Shown here piece after piece: positions 23,641-32,418 of a DNA stretch of 35,644 bases. The notes under the pieces were generated by a model. That model was not told where the DNA came from. It was given only the letters and a program-made list of their open reading frames with translations, and did no database searches. A program made the position numbers and the translations under genes. The DNA lies in NCBI RefSeq assembly GCF_006227205.1, contig NZ_VCNG01000027.1, positions 1 to 35,644 of the forward strand. Direction: 5' to 3'. The stretch is from Pseudomonas sp. ICMP22404. GTDB taxonomy: Bacteria; Pseudomonadota; Gammaproteobacteria; Pseudomonadales; Pseudomonadaceae. Every line of letters begins with the position of its first letter. The first letter of the stretch is position 1.

Positions 23641-23943
23641 ATGACCCTTGACCTCGACGAAATAATAAAAGCACTGGCACACCCGGTACGGCGAGACATC
23701 CTCAACTGGCTCAAAGACCCCAAGGTCCAGTTCCCTGAACAATTGCACAACCACGAATTCGGCATCTGTGCCGGACAGATCGACCAGCGTTGCGGCCTGT
23801 CGCAGTCCACGGTGTCAGCCCATCTGGCGGTGTTGCAACGGGCGGGGCTGATCACCAGCCAGAAGGTCGGTCAATGGCACTTCTTCAAACGCAACGAGGA
23901 AGTGATCCAGCAGTTCCTCAAGCAAATGAGCCAAGAGCTCTGA
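23641..23943 (+). CDS. ArsR-family winged-helix transcriptional regulator
   Basis: A 100-residue regulator. The winged helix is clear: DEIIKALAHPVRRDILNWLKD at 6-26, the recognition region GLSQSTVSAHLAVLQRAGLI at 52-71, and the wing SQKVGQWHFFKRN. The classic ELCVC metal motif is absent. Two cysteines, Cys43 and Cys51, flank the start of the helix-turn-helix (ICAGQIDQRCG); they could sense electrophiles or redox state, which would suit a neighbour like XenB, but this is inference. No strong ribosome-binding site precedes the ATG. It is first in the arsR-MFS-xenB operon (gap of 12 bases to the transporter) and probably represses it. Confidence 0.9.
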   Translation: MTLDLDEIIKALAHPVRRDILNWLKDPKVQFPEQLHNHEFGICAGQIDQRCGLSQSTVSAHLAVLQRAGLITSQKVGQWHFFKRNEEVIQQFLKQMSQEL

Positions 23944-23955
23944 CAAGGATTCGCC

Positions 23956-25122
23956 ATGCCCCTCTCACTCCTTATCCTGGCCCTGAGCGCCTTCGCCATC
24001 GGCACTACCGAGTTCGTCATCATGGGCCTGTTGCCCGATGTGGCGGCTGACCTGGGTGTATCGATCCCTGGCGCGGGCTGGTTGGTGACCGGCTACGCCC
24101 TGGGGGTGGCCATCGGTGCTCCCTTCATGGCCCTGGCCACCGCCCGGCTGCCGCGCAAGGCCGCCCTGGTGGCGCTGATGGGAATTTTCATCATCGGCAA
24201 CCTGCTGTGCGCCATTGCCAGCGACTACAACGTGCTGATGTTCGCCCGGGTCGTGACCGCCTTGTGCCACGGCGCCTTCTTCGGGATCGGTTCGGTGGTG
24301 GCCGCCGGTCTGGTGGCGCCCAACAAGCGTGCCTCGGCCGTGGCCCTGATGTTCACCGGCCTGACCCTGGCCAACGTGCTCGGCGTCCCGCTGGGTACGG
24401 CACTGGGCCAGGAAGCCGGCTGGCGTTCGACCTTCTGGGCCGTGACCCTCATCGGTGTGGTGGCGCTGATCGGTCTGATCCGCTTCCTGCCGGCCAAGCG
24501 CGATGAAGAAAAGCTCGACATGCGCTCGGAACTGGTGGCACTCAAGGGCGCAGGGCTGTGGCTGTCCCTGGGCATGACGGCGCTGTTTTCCGCCTCGGTG
24601 TTCACCCTGTTCACCTACGTCGCCCCGTTGCTGGGTGAAGTCACCGGCGTGTCGCCCCGTGGCGTGACCTGGACTCTGGTGCTGATCGGCCTGGGCCTGA
24701 CCCTGGGCAACATCATTGGCGGCAAGCTGGCGGACAAGAGCCTGGCGAACACGCTGATCGGTGTGTTCATCACCATGGCCGTGGTCTCCACCGTATTGAG
24801 CTGGACCAGCGTGGCGCTGATCCCGACCGAAATTACCCTGTTCCTCTGGGCCACTGCCTGCTTCGCGGCCGTGCCGGCCCTGCAGGTCAACGTGGTGACC
24901 TTCGGCAAAGAGGCACCGAACCTGGTGTCCACCCTGAACATCGGCGCCTTCAACATCGGCAACGCCTTGGGCGCCTGGGTCGGCGGCAGTGTCATCGACC
25001 AGGGCCTGGGCCTGACCAGCGTCCCCCTGGCCGCCGGTGCGCTGGCGGTACTGGCGCTGCTGATCACCCTGATTACTTTCCGCCAGGGCGCCAACCCCGA
25101 CCTGGCTCCGGCAACTCGTTGA
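23956..25122 (+). CDS. MFS transporter (DHA1 family, AraJ/YdhP-like)
   Basis: A 388-residue transporter with 12 hydrophobic segments. TM1 reads LSAFAIGTTEFVIMGLLPDVAADLGVS, the hallmark of the AraJ/YdhP/NepI group. Then follow ATARLPRKAALVALMGIFIIGN (motif A, reduced), RVVTALCHGAFFGIGSVVAA (TM4) and GTALGQEAGWRSTFW (TM5, motif C). AAGGA stands 9 nt before the ATG. It lies 12 bases after arsR and 32 before xenB, so it is the middle gene of the operon. It likely exports a small toxic compound or sugar-like metabolite; the link to XenB suggests an electrophile or its reduction product. Confidence 0.9.
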   Translation: MPLSLLILALSAFAIGTTEFVIMGLLPDVAADLGVSIPGAGWLVTGYALGVAIGAPFMALATARLPRKAALVALMGIFIIGNLLCAIASDYNVLMFARVVTALCHGAFFGIGSVVAAGLVAPNKRASAVALMFTGLTLANVLGVPLGTALGQEAGWRSTFWAVTLIGVVALIGLIRFLPAKRDEEKLDMRSELVALKGAGLWLSLGMTALFSASVFTLFTYVAPLLGEVTGVSPRGVTWTLVLIGLGLTLGNIIGGKLADKSLANTLIGVFITMAVVSTVLSWTSVALIPTEITLFLWATACFAAVPALQVNVVTFGKEAPNLVSTLNIGAFNIGNALGAWVGGSVIDQGLGLTSVPLAAGALAVLALLITLITFRQGANPDLAPATR

Positions 25123-25154
25123 CTTTTACCTTCCACTTTCGAGGCTTGTAATTC

Positions 25155-26204
25155 ATGACGACTATTTTCGACCCCATCAAACTCGGCGACATCGAGCTGA
25201 ACAACCGCATCATCATGGCGCCACTGACCCGCTGCCGCGCCGACGCAGGCCGCGTGCCCAACGCGTTGATGGCCGAGTACTACGTGCAACGTGCCTCCGC
25301 CGGCCTGATCCTCAGCGAGGCCACCTCCGTCACGCCAATGGGCGTGGGTTACCCGGACACCCCGGGCATCTGGTCCAACGACCAGGTGCGCGGCTGGGCC
25401 AACGTCACCAAGGCGATCCACGGCGCCGGCGGCAAGATCTTCCTGCAACTGTGGCACGTCGGCCGGATCTCCCATCCGTCGTACCTGGATGGCGAAACCC
25501 CGGTGGCACCCAGCGCCATACAACCTAAAGGCCACGTGAGCCTGGTGCGTCCATTGGCCGACTACCCGACGCCACGGGCCCTGGAAACCGCTGAAATCGC
25601 CGACATCGTCGACGCCTACCGCGTGGGCGCCGAGAACGCCAAGGCCGCCGGTTTCGACGGCGTGGAAATCCATGGCGCTAACGGCTACCTGCTCGACCAG
25701 TTCCTGCAAAGCAGCACCAACCAGCGCACCGACAACTACGGCGGCTCCCTGGAAAACCGCGCTCGCCTGTTGCTGGAAGTGACCGACGCCGCCATCGAAG
25801 TCTGGGGCGCTGGCAGGGTTGGCGTGCACTTGGCGCCACGTGCCGACTCCCATGACATGGGCGATGAGAACCGCCTGGAAACGTTCAGCTATGTAGCCCG
25901 CGAGCTGGGCAAGCGTGGCATCGCGTTCATTTGCTCCCGCGAGAAGGAAGGCGACGACAGCATCGGCCCGCAACTCAAGCAAGCCTTCGGCGGTCCGTAC
26001 ATTGCCAACGAGCGCTTCACCAAGGACAGCGCCAATGCCTGGCTGGCCGAAGGCAAGGCCGATGCCGTGGCATTTGGTGTGCCTTTCATTGCCAACCCGG
26101 ACTTGCCGGCACGCTTGAAAGCCGATGCACCGCTGAACGAGCCACGCCCGGAAACCTTTTATGGGAAAGGTCCGGTGGGTTATATCGATTATCCGGTAAT
26201 GTAA
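25155..26204 (+). CDS. xenB: Xenobiotic reductase / alkene reductase, old yellow enzyme family
   Basis: A 349-residue FMN oxidoreductase of the old yellow enzyme family, very like XenB of P. fluorescens as I recall it. Visible parts: NRIIMAPLTRCRADAGRVPN (N-terminus), LQLWHVGRISHP, the active-site HGANGYLLDQFL (His173, Asn176, Tyr178), TDNYGGSLENRARLLLE, GVHLAPRADSHDMGD and the ending GKGPVGYIDYPVM. The enzymes reduce nitro-esters, TNT and activated alkenes with NADPH. GAGG is 10 nt before the ATG. It is last in the arsR-MFS-xenB operon and is followed at once by a terminator. NemA-like role in electrophile detoxification is probable. Confidence 0.93.
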   Translation: MTTIFDPIKLGDIELNNRIIMAPLTRCRADAGRVPNALMAEYYVQRASAGLILSEATSVTPMGVGYPDTPGIWSNDQVRGWANVTKAIHGAGGKIFLQLWHVGRISHPSYLDGETPVAPSAIQPKGHVSLVRPLADYPTPRALETAEIADIVDAYRVGAENAKAAGFDGVEIHGANGYLLDQFLQSSTNQRTDNYGGSLENRARLLLEVTDAAIEVWGAGRVGVHLAPRADSHDMGDENRLETFSYVARELGKRGIAFICSREKEGDDSIGPQLKQAFGGPYIANERFTKDSANAWLAEGKADAVAFGVPFIANPDLPARLKADAPLNEPRPETFYGKGPVGYIDYPVM

Positions 26205-26227
26205 GTTCCAGAACGGCCCCTACTGAA

Positions 26228-26260
26228 AAGCCCCGACTCGAAAGAGCCGGGGCTTTTTTA
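26228..26260 (+). terminator. Rho-independent terminator of the xenB operon
   Basis: AAAGCCCCGACTC-GAAA-GAGCCGGGGCTTT followed by a T-run. The stem is 12-13 bp with one A/C mismatch and a GNRA loop. It lies 24 bases after the xenB stop. Confidence 0.9.
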
Positions 26261-26545
26261 TGCCTGGCAACTTTAAGCCCGTATTATTCACTCAAAGCCG
26301 AAATATCAAATAACAAGACAAAACCTGTTCACTATGGATTCCCGCCCCGGACAGCGCTAATAATAAAACCCGAACAACACCTGCCCCACTCAAAGGACTG
26401 ACGCTTATATATTTATTTCTAAAAAACATTCAAAGCGCTGATCAATGAAAATCAGCAACAACATTTACTCAATCAAACACAACAGCATACACGCCCAACG
26501 CATGCAGGCTTCAGCGAGCCCTGCTTTCATGAGAGACCCATAACT
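26261..26545. other. AT-rich intergenic region
   Basis: About 285 bases that are clearly more AT-rich than the surroundings (many AATAA, TATAT and AACA strings). There is no gene and no REP. It must carry the promoter for the secreted protein that follows. The composition change suggests a transferred or lightly selected segment. Confidence 0.5.
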
Positions 26546-27052
26546 ATGAACCCCCTGAAAAGTCTTATCCTTGCCCTGATAATGGGCACCACCATGGTTG
26601 CCCATACCATGGCCGCCACCGAAGTCACCGTGGAGATCACAAACAATACTCGCGGCACGTTGAACATGACTAACTTATTGACTGATCCAGCGCAAGACGC
26701 GGACTTCCCCTTAAGTGCTCATGACGTACTGCCAAAATCAACTTACATCCTCCGTGTGGCCCACGAAAGAAATTACACTTACCCAACATCCGGCTGGCAG
26801 CCCACGCTGAAAAAAGTCAAACCTATCGAACTCGTTCTCAACTACAAAATGAGCAACTTCAATTTCGAGTGCCAGATGCAAACCCGCTTCCAGGCGCCCA
26901 TCGTTATTGGCGCCCTGGAACCCAGTTACAAGCCGGACTGGAAAAGTCGATCGAACTACACCGGCAATGGCCAGTTCACTTGCAGAACAGAAATCACCCG
27001 AAAAATGCTCGAGCCGCCCTTCAACTACACCGTCCGCCTGATCGTCGAATAG
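26546..27052 (+). CDS. Unrecognised secreted protein, 168 aa
   Basis: The N-terminus (LKSLILALIMGTTMVAHTMAA) is a Sec signal peptide with cleavage near 23-24. The mature part of about 145 residues alternates hydrophobic and polar residues: EVTVEITNNTRGTLNMTNL, KKVKPIELVLNYKMSNFNFE, CQMQTRF, NGQFTCRTEI, FNYTVRLIVE. This suggests an all-beta domain with one disulfide between two Cys near 111 and 151. I know no family for it. Base and codon use is more AT-rich than neighbours, and the upstream region even more so. GAGAG stands about 10 nt before the ATG. It is isolated between the xenB terminator and emhR. Confidence 0.75.
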   Translation: MNPLKSLILALIMGTTMVAHTMAATEVTVEITNNTRGTLNMTNLLTDPAQDADFPLSAHDVLPKSTYILRVAHERNYTYPTSGWQPTLKKVKPIELVLNYKMSNFNFECQMQTRFQAPIVIGALEPSYKPDWKSRSNYTGNGQFTCRTEITRKMLEPPFNYTVRLIVE

Positions 27053-27120
27053 ACCAGAGGGTCGGTAGGCGGTAGCGACCGAAGCGCTGCCAATCTGCCT
27101 GCGGTTCATCTATAAAGTAT

Positions 27121-27145
27121 CCCGTCGGGCTCGAAGTCCGACGGG
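27121..27145. terminator. Inverted repeat between convergent genes
   Basis: CCCGTCGG and CCGACGGG form an 8-bp stem with a 9-nt loop (GCTCGAAGT, which can close by two more pairs). It lies between the secreted protein and the 3' end of emhR. No strong T-run follows on either strand, so termination is only likely. Confidence 0.5.
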
Positions 27146-27195
27146 GTATGTGCTATCCGCTATTGACACATATCGACGCAATTACGCATTTTGTT

Positions 27196-27828
27196 TCATT
27201 TGCGCAGGTTGGGGCTCAGGCGCAGCATATCCAGCCCGACGTCCACCCAGCGCTCGGCCTCACCAGCCAGGGCGAAGCTGTCGGGGACCAACAGCCACTG
27301 GTAGAGGATGCCGTCGATGTAGGCATGAAGGGCCACCGCCGCCCTTTCCGGGTCCAGATCACCCGGCAGCTGTCCACGCTTCATTGCATTGCGCAGCGAC
27401 AGCGCAATACGCACATTGCAGTCGAGGCTGACTTCGCGCCGCTGCTGGCGCAAATCGCACATCTCATCGGTGAACTCGCACTTATGGAAAAGAATCTCAT
27501 TGATGCGTCGGGTTTTCGGGTCCAGGGCCACCTGCTGGAACAACCGCACCAGCAACTTCTGGACGCAGCCCAACGGGTCCAGCTCTTCTTCATTTTCACT
27601 GGCGCGCGCCAGTTCATCGAGAGGCTCATGCAAGGTGTCGAGCATGGCCTGAAGCAGATCCGCCTTGTTGCTGAAATGCCAGTAGATAGCCCCGCGCGTC
27701 ACACCAGCGAGGGTCGCAATGTCGGCCAGCGTCGTGCGCGCCACGCCACGCTCGAAAAAGGCCTTTTCGGCCGCTTCGAGTATCTGGCTGCGAGTCTCCA
27801 GGGCTTCCTCTTTGGTACGACGAACCAT
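27196..27828 (-). CDS. emhR: TetR-family repressor of the efflux operon (EmhR/TtgR)
   Basis: A 210-residue TetR regulator, the exact length of TtgR. The helix-turn-helix spans about 10-55: ETRSQILEAAEKAFFERGVARTTLADIATLAGVTRGAIYWHFSNKADLL. The ligand domain follows, with NEILFHKCEFTDEMCDLR and DGILYQWLLVPDSF as in TtgR/ArpR/EmhR. The ATG at 27826-27828 begins the usual MVRRTKEEA. The gene is divergent from emhABC, with the operator at 27971-28000 between. By homology it represses the pump until flavonoids, antibiotics or aromatic solvents bind. TtgR and EmhR are orthologous names. Confidence 0.95.
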   Translation of the reverse strand: MVRRTKEEALETRSQILEAAEKAFFERGVARTTLADIATLAGVTRGAIYWHFSNKADLLQAMLDTLHEPLDELARASENEEELDPLGCVQKLLVRLFQQVALDPKTRRINEILFHKCEFTDEMCDLRQQRREVSLDCNVRIALSLRNAMKRGQLPGDLDPERAAVALHAYIDGILYQWLLVPDSFALAGEAERWVDVGLDMLRLSPNLRK

Positions 27829-27970
27829 GGCAGTAAACACCTCAATCAGGATGCATGAGCAATGCGTAAAGTCAGCTGAGCGAATAGAGAACGCTTGCGC
27901 ATAGAGCGCGTCTCCGGTCAACAGGGCCTTTGTCAGGCTTTTGTAAAGCTGGATGGTACGCAATTTGGCT

Positions 27971-28001
27971 GTTTACAAACAACCATGTACGTAAGTATAT
28001 T
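27971..28001. promoter_or_regulatory. EmhR/TtgR operator overlapping the emhABC promoter
   Basis: GTTTACAAACAACCATGTAC followed by GTAAGTATATT closely matches the TtgR operator of P. putida as I remember it. Within it lies a sigma-70 promoter reading right: -35 TTTACA (27972-27977), an 18-base spacer, and -10 TATATT (27996-28001). Repressor binding would thus block the emhABC promoter directly and affect emhR too. Confidence 0.85.
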
Positions 28002-28089
28002 TCTTAGCAACCTACTAATTGAAAAATGACGCCTTTCTAACTTTCCACCTTTCGAGTGCGCCTGTTGCGCGCCTGACCCGAGGATTTCC

Positions 28090-29259
28090 ATGCAATTCAA
28101 GCCAGCTGTTACCGCTCTGGTTACCGCCATCGCCCTGGCATCACTGCTCAGCGGATGCAAAAAGGAAGAGGCGGCCCCCGCCGCACCACCCCCTCAGGTC
28201 GGCGTCGTAACCCTCAAAACCCAGCCTTTCACCTTGACGTCCGAGTTGCCCGGCCGTACCAGCGCGTTCCGCGTCGCAGAGGTTCGCCCTCAGGTCAACG
28301 GCATCATCCTCAAGCGTCTGTTCAAGGAAGGCGCCGACGTCAAGGCCGGTCAGCAGCTGTATCAGATCGACCCGGCCGTGTACGAAGCGACCCTCAAGAG
28401 CGCCGAGGCCAACCTGCGGTCGACCAAATCCATCGCCGATCGCTACAAGCAATTGGTGGATGAACAAGCCGTCAGCCGCCAGGAATACGACACCGCCGTG
28501 GCCAATCGCCTCGAGTCGGAAGCCAACCTGCAAACCGCTCAGATCAACGTGCGCTACACCAAGGTCTATGCACCGATTTCCGGTCGCATCGGTCGCTCTT
28601 CGGTGACCGAGGGCGCGCTGGTCAGCAACGGTCAGGCCGACGCACTGGCGACTATCCAGCAGTTGGACCCGATCTATGTCGACGTGACCCAGAGCTCGGT
28701 CGAGCTGCTGCAATTGCGCCGTGAACTGGAAAGTGGCCGGTTGCAGAAGGCTGGCGACAACGCCGCCATGGTCAAGCTGACCCTGGAAGACGGCAGCCCG
28801 TACCCTCATGAAGGCAAGCTGGAGTTCTCCGAAGTGTCGGTCGACCAGACCACCGGCTCCGTCACCTTGCGGGCCGTGTTCCCCAACCCTGACCACACTC
28901 TGCTGCCGGGCATGTTCGTCCACGCGCAGTTGCAAGCCGGTGTGAACAGCGCGGCGATTCTCGCGCCACAGCAAGGCGTGACCCGCGACCTCAAGGGCAC
29001 GCCGACCGCCTTGGTGGTAGGCCCGGACAACAAGGTCGAACTGCGTCAACTCAAGGCCAGTCGCACCGTGGGCAGCCAGTGGCTGATCGAAGACGGGCTC
29101 AAGGCTGGCGACCGCCTGATCACCGAAGGCCTGCAGTACGTACGGCCAGGGGTTGAAGTCAAGGCCACCGAAGCCACCAACGTGGGCACCGACGCAGCCA
29201 CCAAGAACCCGGCCCCCGCTCAGGCAGCTGATAAAGCAGCCGGCGGCAAAGGGGAGTAA
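28090..29259 (+). CDS. emhA: RND efflux membrane fusion (adaptor) lipoprotein EmhA/TtgA
   Basis: A 389-residue periplasmic adaptor. The lipoprotein signal ends in LASLLSGC, so the Cys near 24 is lipidated. The beta-barrel and lipoyl parts read VAEVRPQVNGIILKRLFKEGADVKAGQQLYQIDP and INVRYTKVYAPISGRIGRSSVTEGALV. Between them is the helical hairpin ATLKSAEANLRSTKSIADRYKQLVDEQAVSRQEYDTA. The tail is Ala/Pro/Lys-rich (about 350-389). GAGGA precedes the ATG by 6 nt. It is the first gene of emhABC, 3 bases from emhB, and is closest to MexA/TtgA/AcrA. It joins the inner-membrane pump to the outer-membrane channel. Confidence 0.96.
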   Translation: MQFKPAVTALVTAIALASLLSGCKKEEAAPAAPPPQVGVVTLKTQPFTLTSELPGRTSAFRVAEVRPQVNGIILKRLFKEGADVKAGQQLYQIDPAVYEATLKSAEANLRSTKSIADRYKQLVDEQAVSRQEYDTAVANRLESEANLQTAQINVRYTKVYAPISGRIGRSSVTEGALVSNGQADALATIQQLDPIYVDVTQSSVELLQLRRELESGRLQKAGDNAAMVKLTLEDGSPYPHEGKLEFSEVSVDQTTGSVTLRAVFPNPDHTLLPGMFVHAQLQAGVNSAAILAPQQGVTRDLKGTPTALVVGPDNKVELRQLKASRTVGSQWLIEDGLKAGDRLITEGLQYVRPGVEVKATEATNVGTDAATKNPAPAQAADKAAGGKGE

Positions 29260-29262
29260 ACC

Positions 29263-32200
29263 ATGTCGAAATTCTTTATCGACCGTCCGATCTTCGCCTG
29301 GGTGATCGCCCTAGTGATCATGCTGGTCGGGGCTCTATCGATCCTCAAGTTGCCGATCAACCAGTACCCGAGCATCGCGCCGCCAGCCATCGCGATCCAG
29401 GTCACCTACCCGGGTGCGTCCGCGCAAACCGTGCAGGACACCGTGGTCCAGGTCATCGAGCAGCAGCTCAACGGTATCGACAACCTGCGTTATGTGTCCT
29501 CGGAGAGTAACTCCGACGGCAGCATGACCATCACCGCGACCTTCGAGCAGGGCACCAACTCCGATACCGCGCAGGTCCAGGTCCAGAACAAGCTGAACCT
29601 GGCCACCCCGCTGCTGCCGCAAGAAGTGCAGCAACAGGGTATCCGCGTGACCAAATCGGTGAGGAACTTCCTGATGGTGATCGGCGTGGTGTCGCGCGAC
29701 GGCACCATGACCCGTGAGGACCTGTCCAACTACATCGTGTCCAACATGCAGGACCCGATCTCGCGCACGGCCGGTGTCGGTGACTTCCAGGTCTTCGGTG
29801 CCCAGTACGCCATGCGGATCTGGCTCGACCCGGCCAAGCTGAACAATTACAGCCTGACCCCGTCGGACGTGAGCACCGCCATTGCCGCGCAGAACGTCCA
29901 GGTCTCCTCGGGCCAGCTCGGCGGCCTGCCCGCCCTGCCCGGCCAGCAACTGAACGCCACCATCATCGGCAAGACCCGCTTGCAGACCGCCGAGCAGTTC
30001 AAGAAGATCCTGCTCAAGGTCAACCCGGACGGCTCGCAAGTACGCGTCGGTGACGTGGCGGAAGTCGGCCTGGGCGGTGAGAACTATGCCATCAATGCCC
30101 AGTTCAACGGTGCCCCGGCCTCGGGTCTGGCAGTACGACTGGCCACCGGTGCCAACGCCCTCGACACGGCCAAGGCCCTGCGCCAGACCGTCAATAACCT
30201 CAAGCCTTTCTTCCCACCTGGCATGGAAGTGGTATTCCCCTACGACACCACGCCGGTGGTGAGCGAATCGATCAAGGGTGTAGTCGAAACCCTGGTCGAA
30301 GCCGTCGCCCTGGTGTTCCTGGTGATGTTCCTGTTCCTGCAGAACTTCCGCGCCACCATCATCACCACGATGACCGTGCCGGTGGTGCTGCTGGGTACGT
30401 TCGGGATCCTCGCGGCGTTCGGCTTCAGCATCAACACCCTGACCATGTTCGGCATGGTGCTGGCCATCGGCTTGCTGGTGGACGACGCCATCGTCGTGGT
30501 GGAAAACGTCGAACGGGTGATGAGCGAAGAAGGCCTGTCCCCCAAGGAAGCGACGAAAAAATCCATGGGCCAGATCCAGGGCGCCCTGGTGGGTATTGCC
30601 TTGGTGCTTTCGGCGGTACTGTTGCCGATGGCGTTTTTCGGCGGCTCCACCGGTGTGATCTATAAACAGTTCTCCATCACCATCGTCTCGGCCATGGCCC
30701 TGTCGGTAATGGTGGCGCTGATCTTCACCCCGGCACTCTGCGCGACCATGCTCAAACCCATTCCCAAGGGTGACCATGGCGTAGCGAAACGTGGCTTCTT
30801 CGGCTGGTTCAACCGCAACTTCGACCGCAGCGTGCAAAGCTACGAGCGGGGTGTCGGCAATATCCTGCGCCATAAAGCACCGTACCTGCTGGTCTACCTG
30901 ATCATCGTCGTCGGCATGGTCTGGCTGTTCATGCGTATCCCGTCCTCGTTCCTCCCGGAAGAAGACCAGGGCGTGTTGTTTGCCCAGGTACAGACGCCCG
31001 CCGGCTCCAGTGCCGAGCGCACCCAGGTGGTGGTAGACAAGATGCGCGAGTTCCTGCTGCGTCCGGGCAAGGACGGCGGCGAAGGCGACGGTGTGGCGTC
31101 GGTGTTCACCGTGACCGGTTTCAACTTCGCCGGTCGTGGCCAGAGTTCGGGCATGGCGTTCATCATGCTCAAGCCGTGGGAAGAACGTAACGCCGACAAC
31201 ACGGTGTTCAAGATCTCGGCCCGCGCCCAGCAACACTTCTTCACGTTCCGCGATGCGATGGTGTTCGCCTTCGCCCCACCGGCCGTGATGGAGCTGGGTA
31301 ACGCCACCGGTTTCGACGTGTTCCTGCAGGACCGCGCCGGGATCGGCCACACCAAGTTGATGGAGGCGCGTAACCAGTTCCTGGGCATGGCGGCTCAAAG
31401 CAAGGTGTTGGCACAGGTGCGTCCCAACGGCCTGAACGACGAACCGCAATACCAGTTGGAAATCGACGACGAGAAGGCCAGCGCCCTGGGCGTGACCATT
31501 TCGGACATCAACAGCACCCTGTCGATTGCCCTGGGTAGTAGCTATGTCAACGACTTCATCGACCGCGGTCGGGTGAAGAAGGTGTACGTGCAAGGCCAGC
31601 CGGGTGCTCGCATGAGCCCCGAAGACCTGAAGAAGTGGTACGTGCGCAACAGCTCCGGAACCATGGTGCCGTTCACCGCGTTCGCCAAGGGTGAGTGGAT
31701 CTACGGTTCGCCGAAACTGGCCCGCTACAACGGTGTGGAAGCGATGGAAGTCCTGGGCGTTCCGGCGCCGGGTTACTCCACCGGTGAAGCCATGGCTGAA
31801 GTCGAAGCCATTGCCAAGAAGCTGCCGGCCGGTGTCGGTATTTCCTGGACCGGCCTGTCGTACGAAGAACGACTGGCAGGCTCCCAGGCGCCAGCGCTGT
31901 TCGCCCTGTCGATCCTGATGGTGTTCCTGTGCCTGGCGGCGTTGTATGAAAGCTGGTCGATCCCGATTGCGATCGTACTCGTGGTGCCGTTGGGGATCAT
32001 CGGAGCATTGCTGGCCACCAGCTTGCGCGGTCTTTCCAATGACGTGTACTTTCTGGTGGGCCTCTTGACCACCATCGGCCTGGTCGCGAAAAACGCCATT
32101 CTGATCGTCGAGTTCGCCAAGGAACTGCACGAGCAGGGCAAGAGCTTGCAAGAGGCAGCCATCGAGGCTTGCCGGATGCGATTGCGGCCGATCATCATGA

Positions 32201-32418
32201 CCTCGCTTGCGTTTATCCTGGGCGTCGTGCCTCTGGCGATCTCCACAGGTGCTGGTTCAGGCAGTCAACATGCCATCGGTACCGTGGTCATCGGCGGGAT
32301 GATCACCGCCACCGTCCTGGCGATCTTCTGGGTGCCGCTGTTCTTCGTGGCCGTGTCGTCGATAGGTCGTCGCAAGCAGGACGACACCCCTGAAACTTTT
32401 AATGAGGCTGGGCAATGA
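29263..32418 (+). CDS. emhB: RND efflux pump permease EmhB/TtgB
   Basis: A 1051-residue HAE1-type RND transporter. It starts MSKFFIDRPIFAWVIALVIMLVG. Proton-relay residues are in place: Asp407 and Asp408 in LLVDDAIVVVENVERVM, and Lys943 in GLVAKNAILIVEFAKEL. Periplasmic loops include the GSDTAQVQVQNKL-like NSDTAQVQVQNKLNLATPLLP and FAPPAVMELGNATGFDVFLQD. Twelve membrane segments and two large loops are as in AcrB/MexB. The stop overlaps the emhC ATG (ATGA). The pump exports drugs, aromatics and solvents by proton antiport. Confidence 0.97.
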   Translation: MSKFFIDRPIFAWVIALVIMLVGALSILKLPINQYPSIAPPAIAIQVTYPGASAQTVQDTVVQVIEQQLNGIDNLRYVSSESNSDGSMTITATFEQGTNSDTAQVQVQNKLNLATPLLPQEVQQQGIRVTKSVRNFLMVIGVVSRDGTMTREDLSNYIVSNMQDPISRTAGVGDFQVFGAQYAMRIWLDPAKLNNYSLTPSDVSTAIAAQNVQVSSGQLGGLPALPGQQLNATIIGKTRLQTAEQFKKILLKVNPDGSQVRVGDVAEVGLGGENYAINAQFNGAPASGLAVRLATGANALDTAKALRQTVNNLKPFFPPGMEVVFPYDTTPVVSESIKGVVETLVEAVALVFLVMFLFLQNFRATIITTMTVPVVLLGTFGILAAFGFSINTLTMFGMVLAIGLLVDDAIVVVENVERVMSEEGLSPKEATKKSMGQIQGALVGIALVLSAVLLPMAFFGGSTGVIYKQFSITIVSAMALSVMVALIFTPALCATMLKPIPKGDHGVAKRGFFGWFNRNFDRSVQSYERGVGNILRHKAPYLLVYLIIVVGMVWLFMRIPSSFLPEEDQGVLFAQVQTPAGSSAERTQVVVDKMREFLLRPGKDGGEGDGVASVFTVTGFNFAGRGQSSGMAFIMLKPWEERNADNTVFKISARAQQHFFTFRDAMVFAFAPPAVMELGNATGFDVFLQDRAGIGHTKLMEARNQFLGMAAQSKVLAQVRPNGLNDEPQYQLEIDDEKASALGVTISDINSTLSIALGSSYVNDFIDRGRVKKVYVQGQPGARMSPEDLKKWYVRNSSGTMVPFTAFAKGEWIYGSPKLARYNGVEAMEVLGVPAPGYSTGEAMAEVEAIAKKLPAGVGISWTGLSYEERLAGSQAPALFALSILMVFLCLAALYESWSIPIAIVLVVPLGIIGALLATSLRGLSNDVYFLVGLLTTIGLVAKNAILIVEFAKELHEQGKSLQEAAIEACRMRLRPIIMTSLAFILGVVPLAISTGAGSGSQHAIGTVVIGGMITATVLAIFWVPLFFVAVSSIGRRKQDDTPETFNEAGQ

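Noticed and set aside
24615..25982. Minus-strand frame spanning the MFS and xenB genes
   Set aside because: It crosses two real genes and the gap between them; no recognisable domain.
29335..32151. Very long minus-strand reading frame opposite emhB (over 900 codons)
   Set aside because: It lies entirely antisense to the well-identified RND permease and its His/Gln/Gly-rich composition is the usual shadow of high-GC codon bias; no ribosome-binding site or family match.
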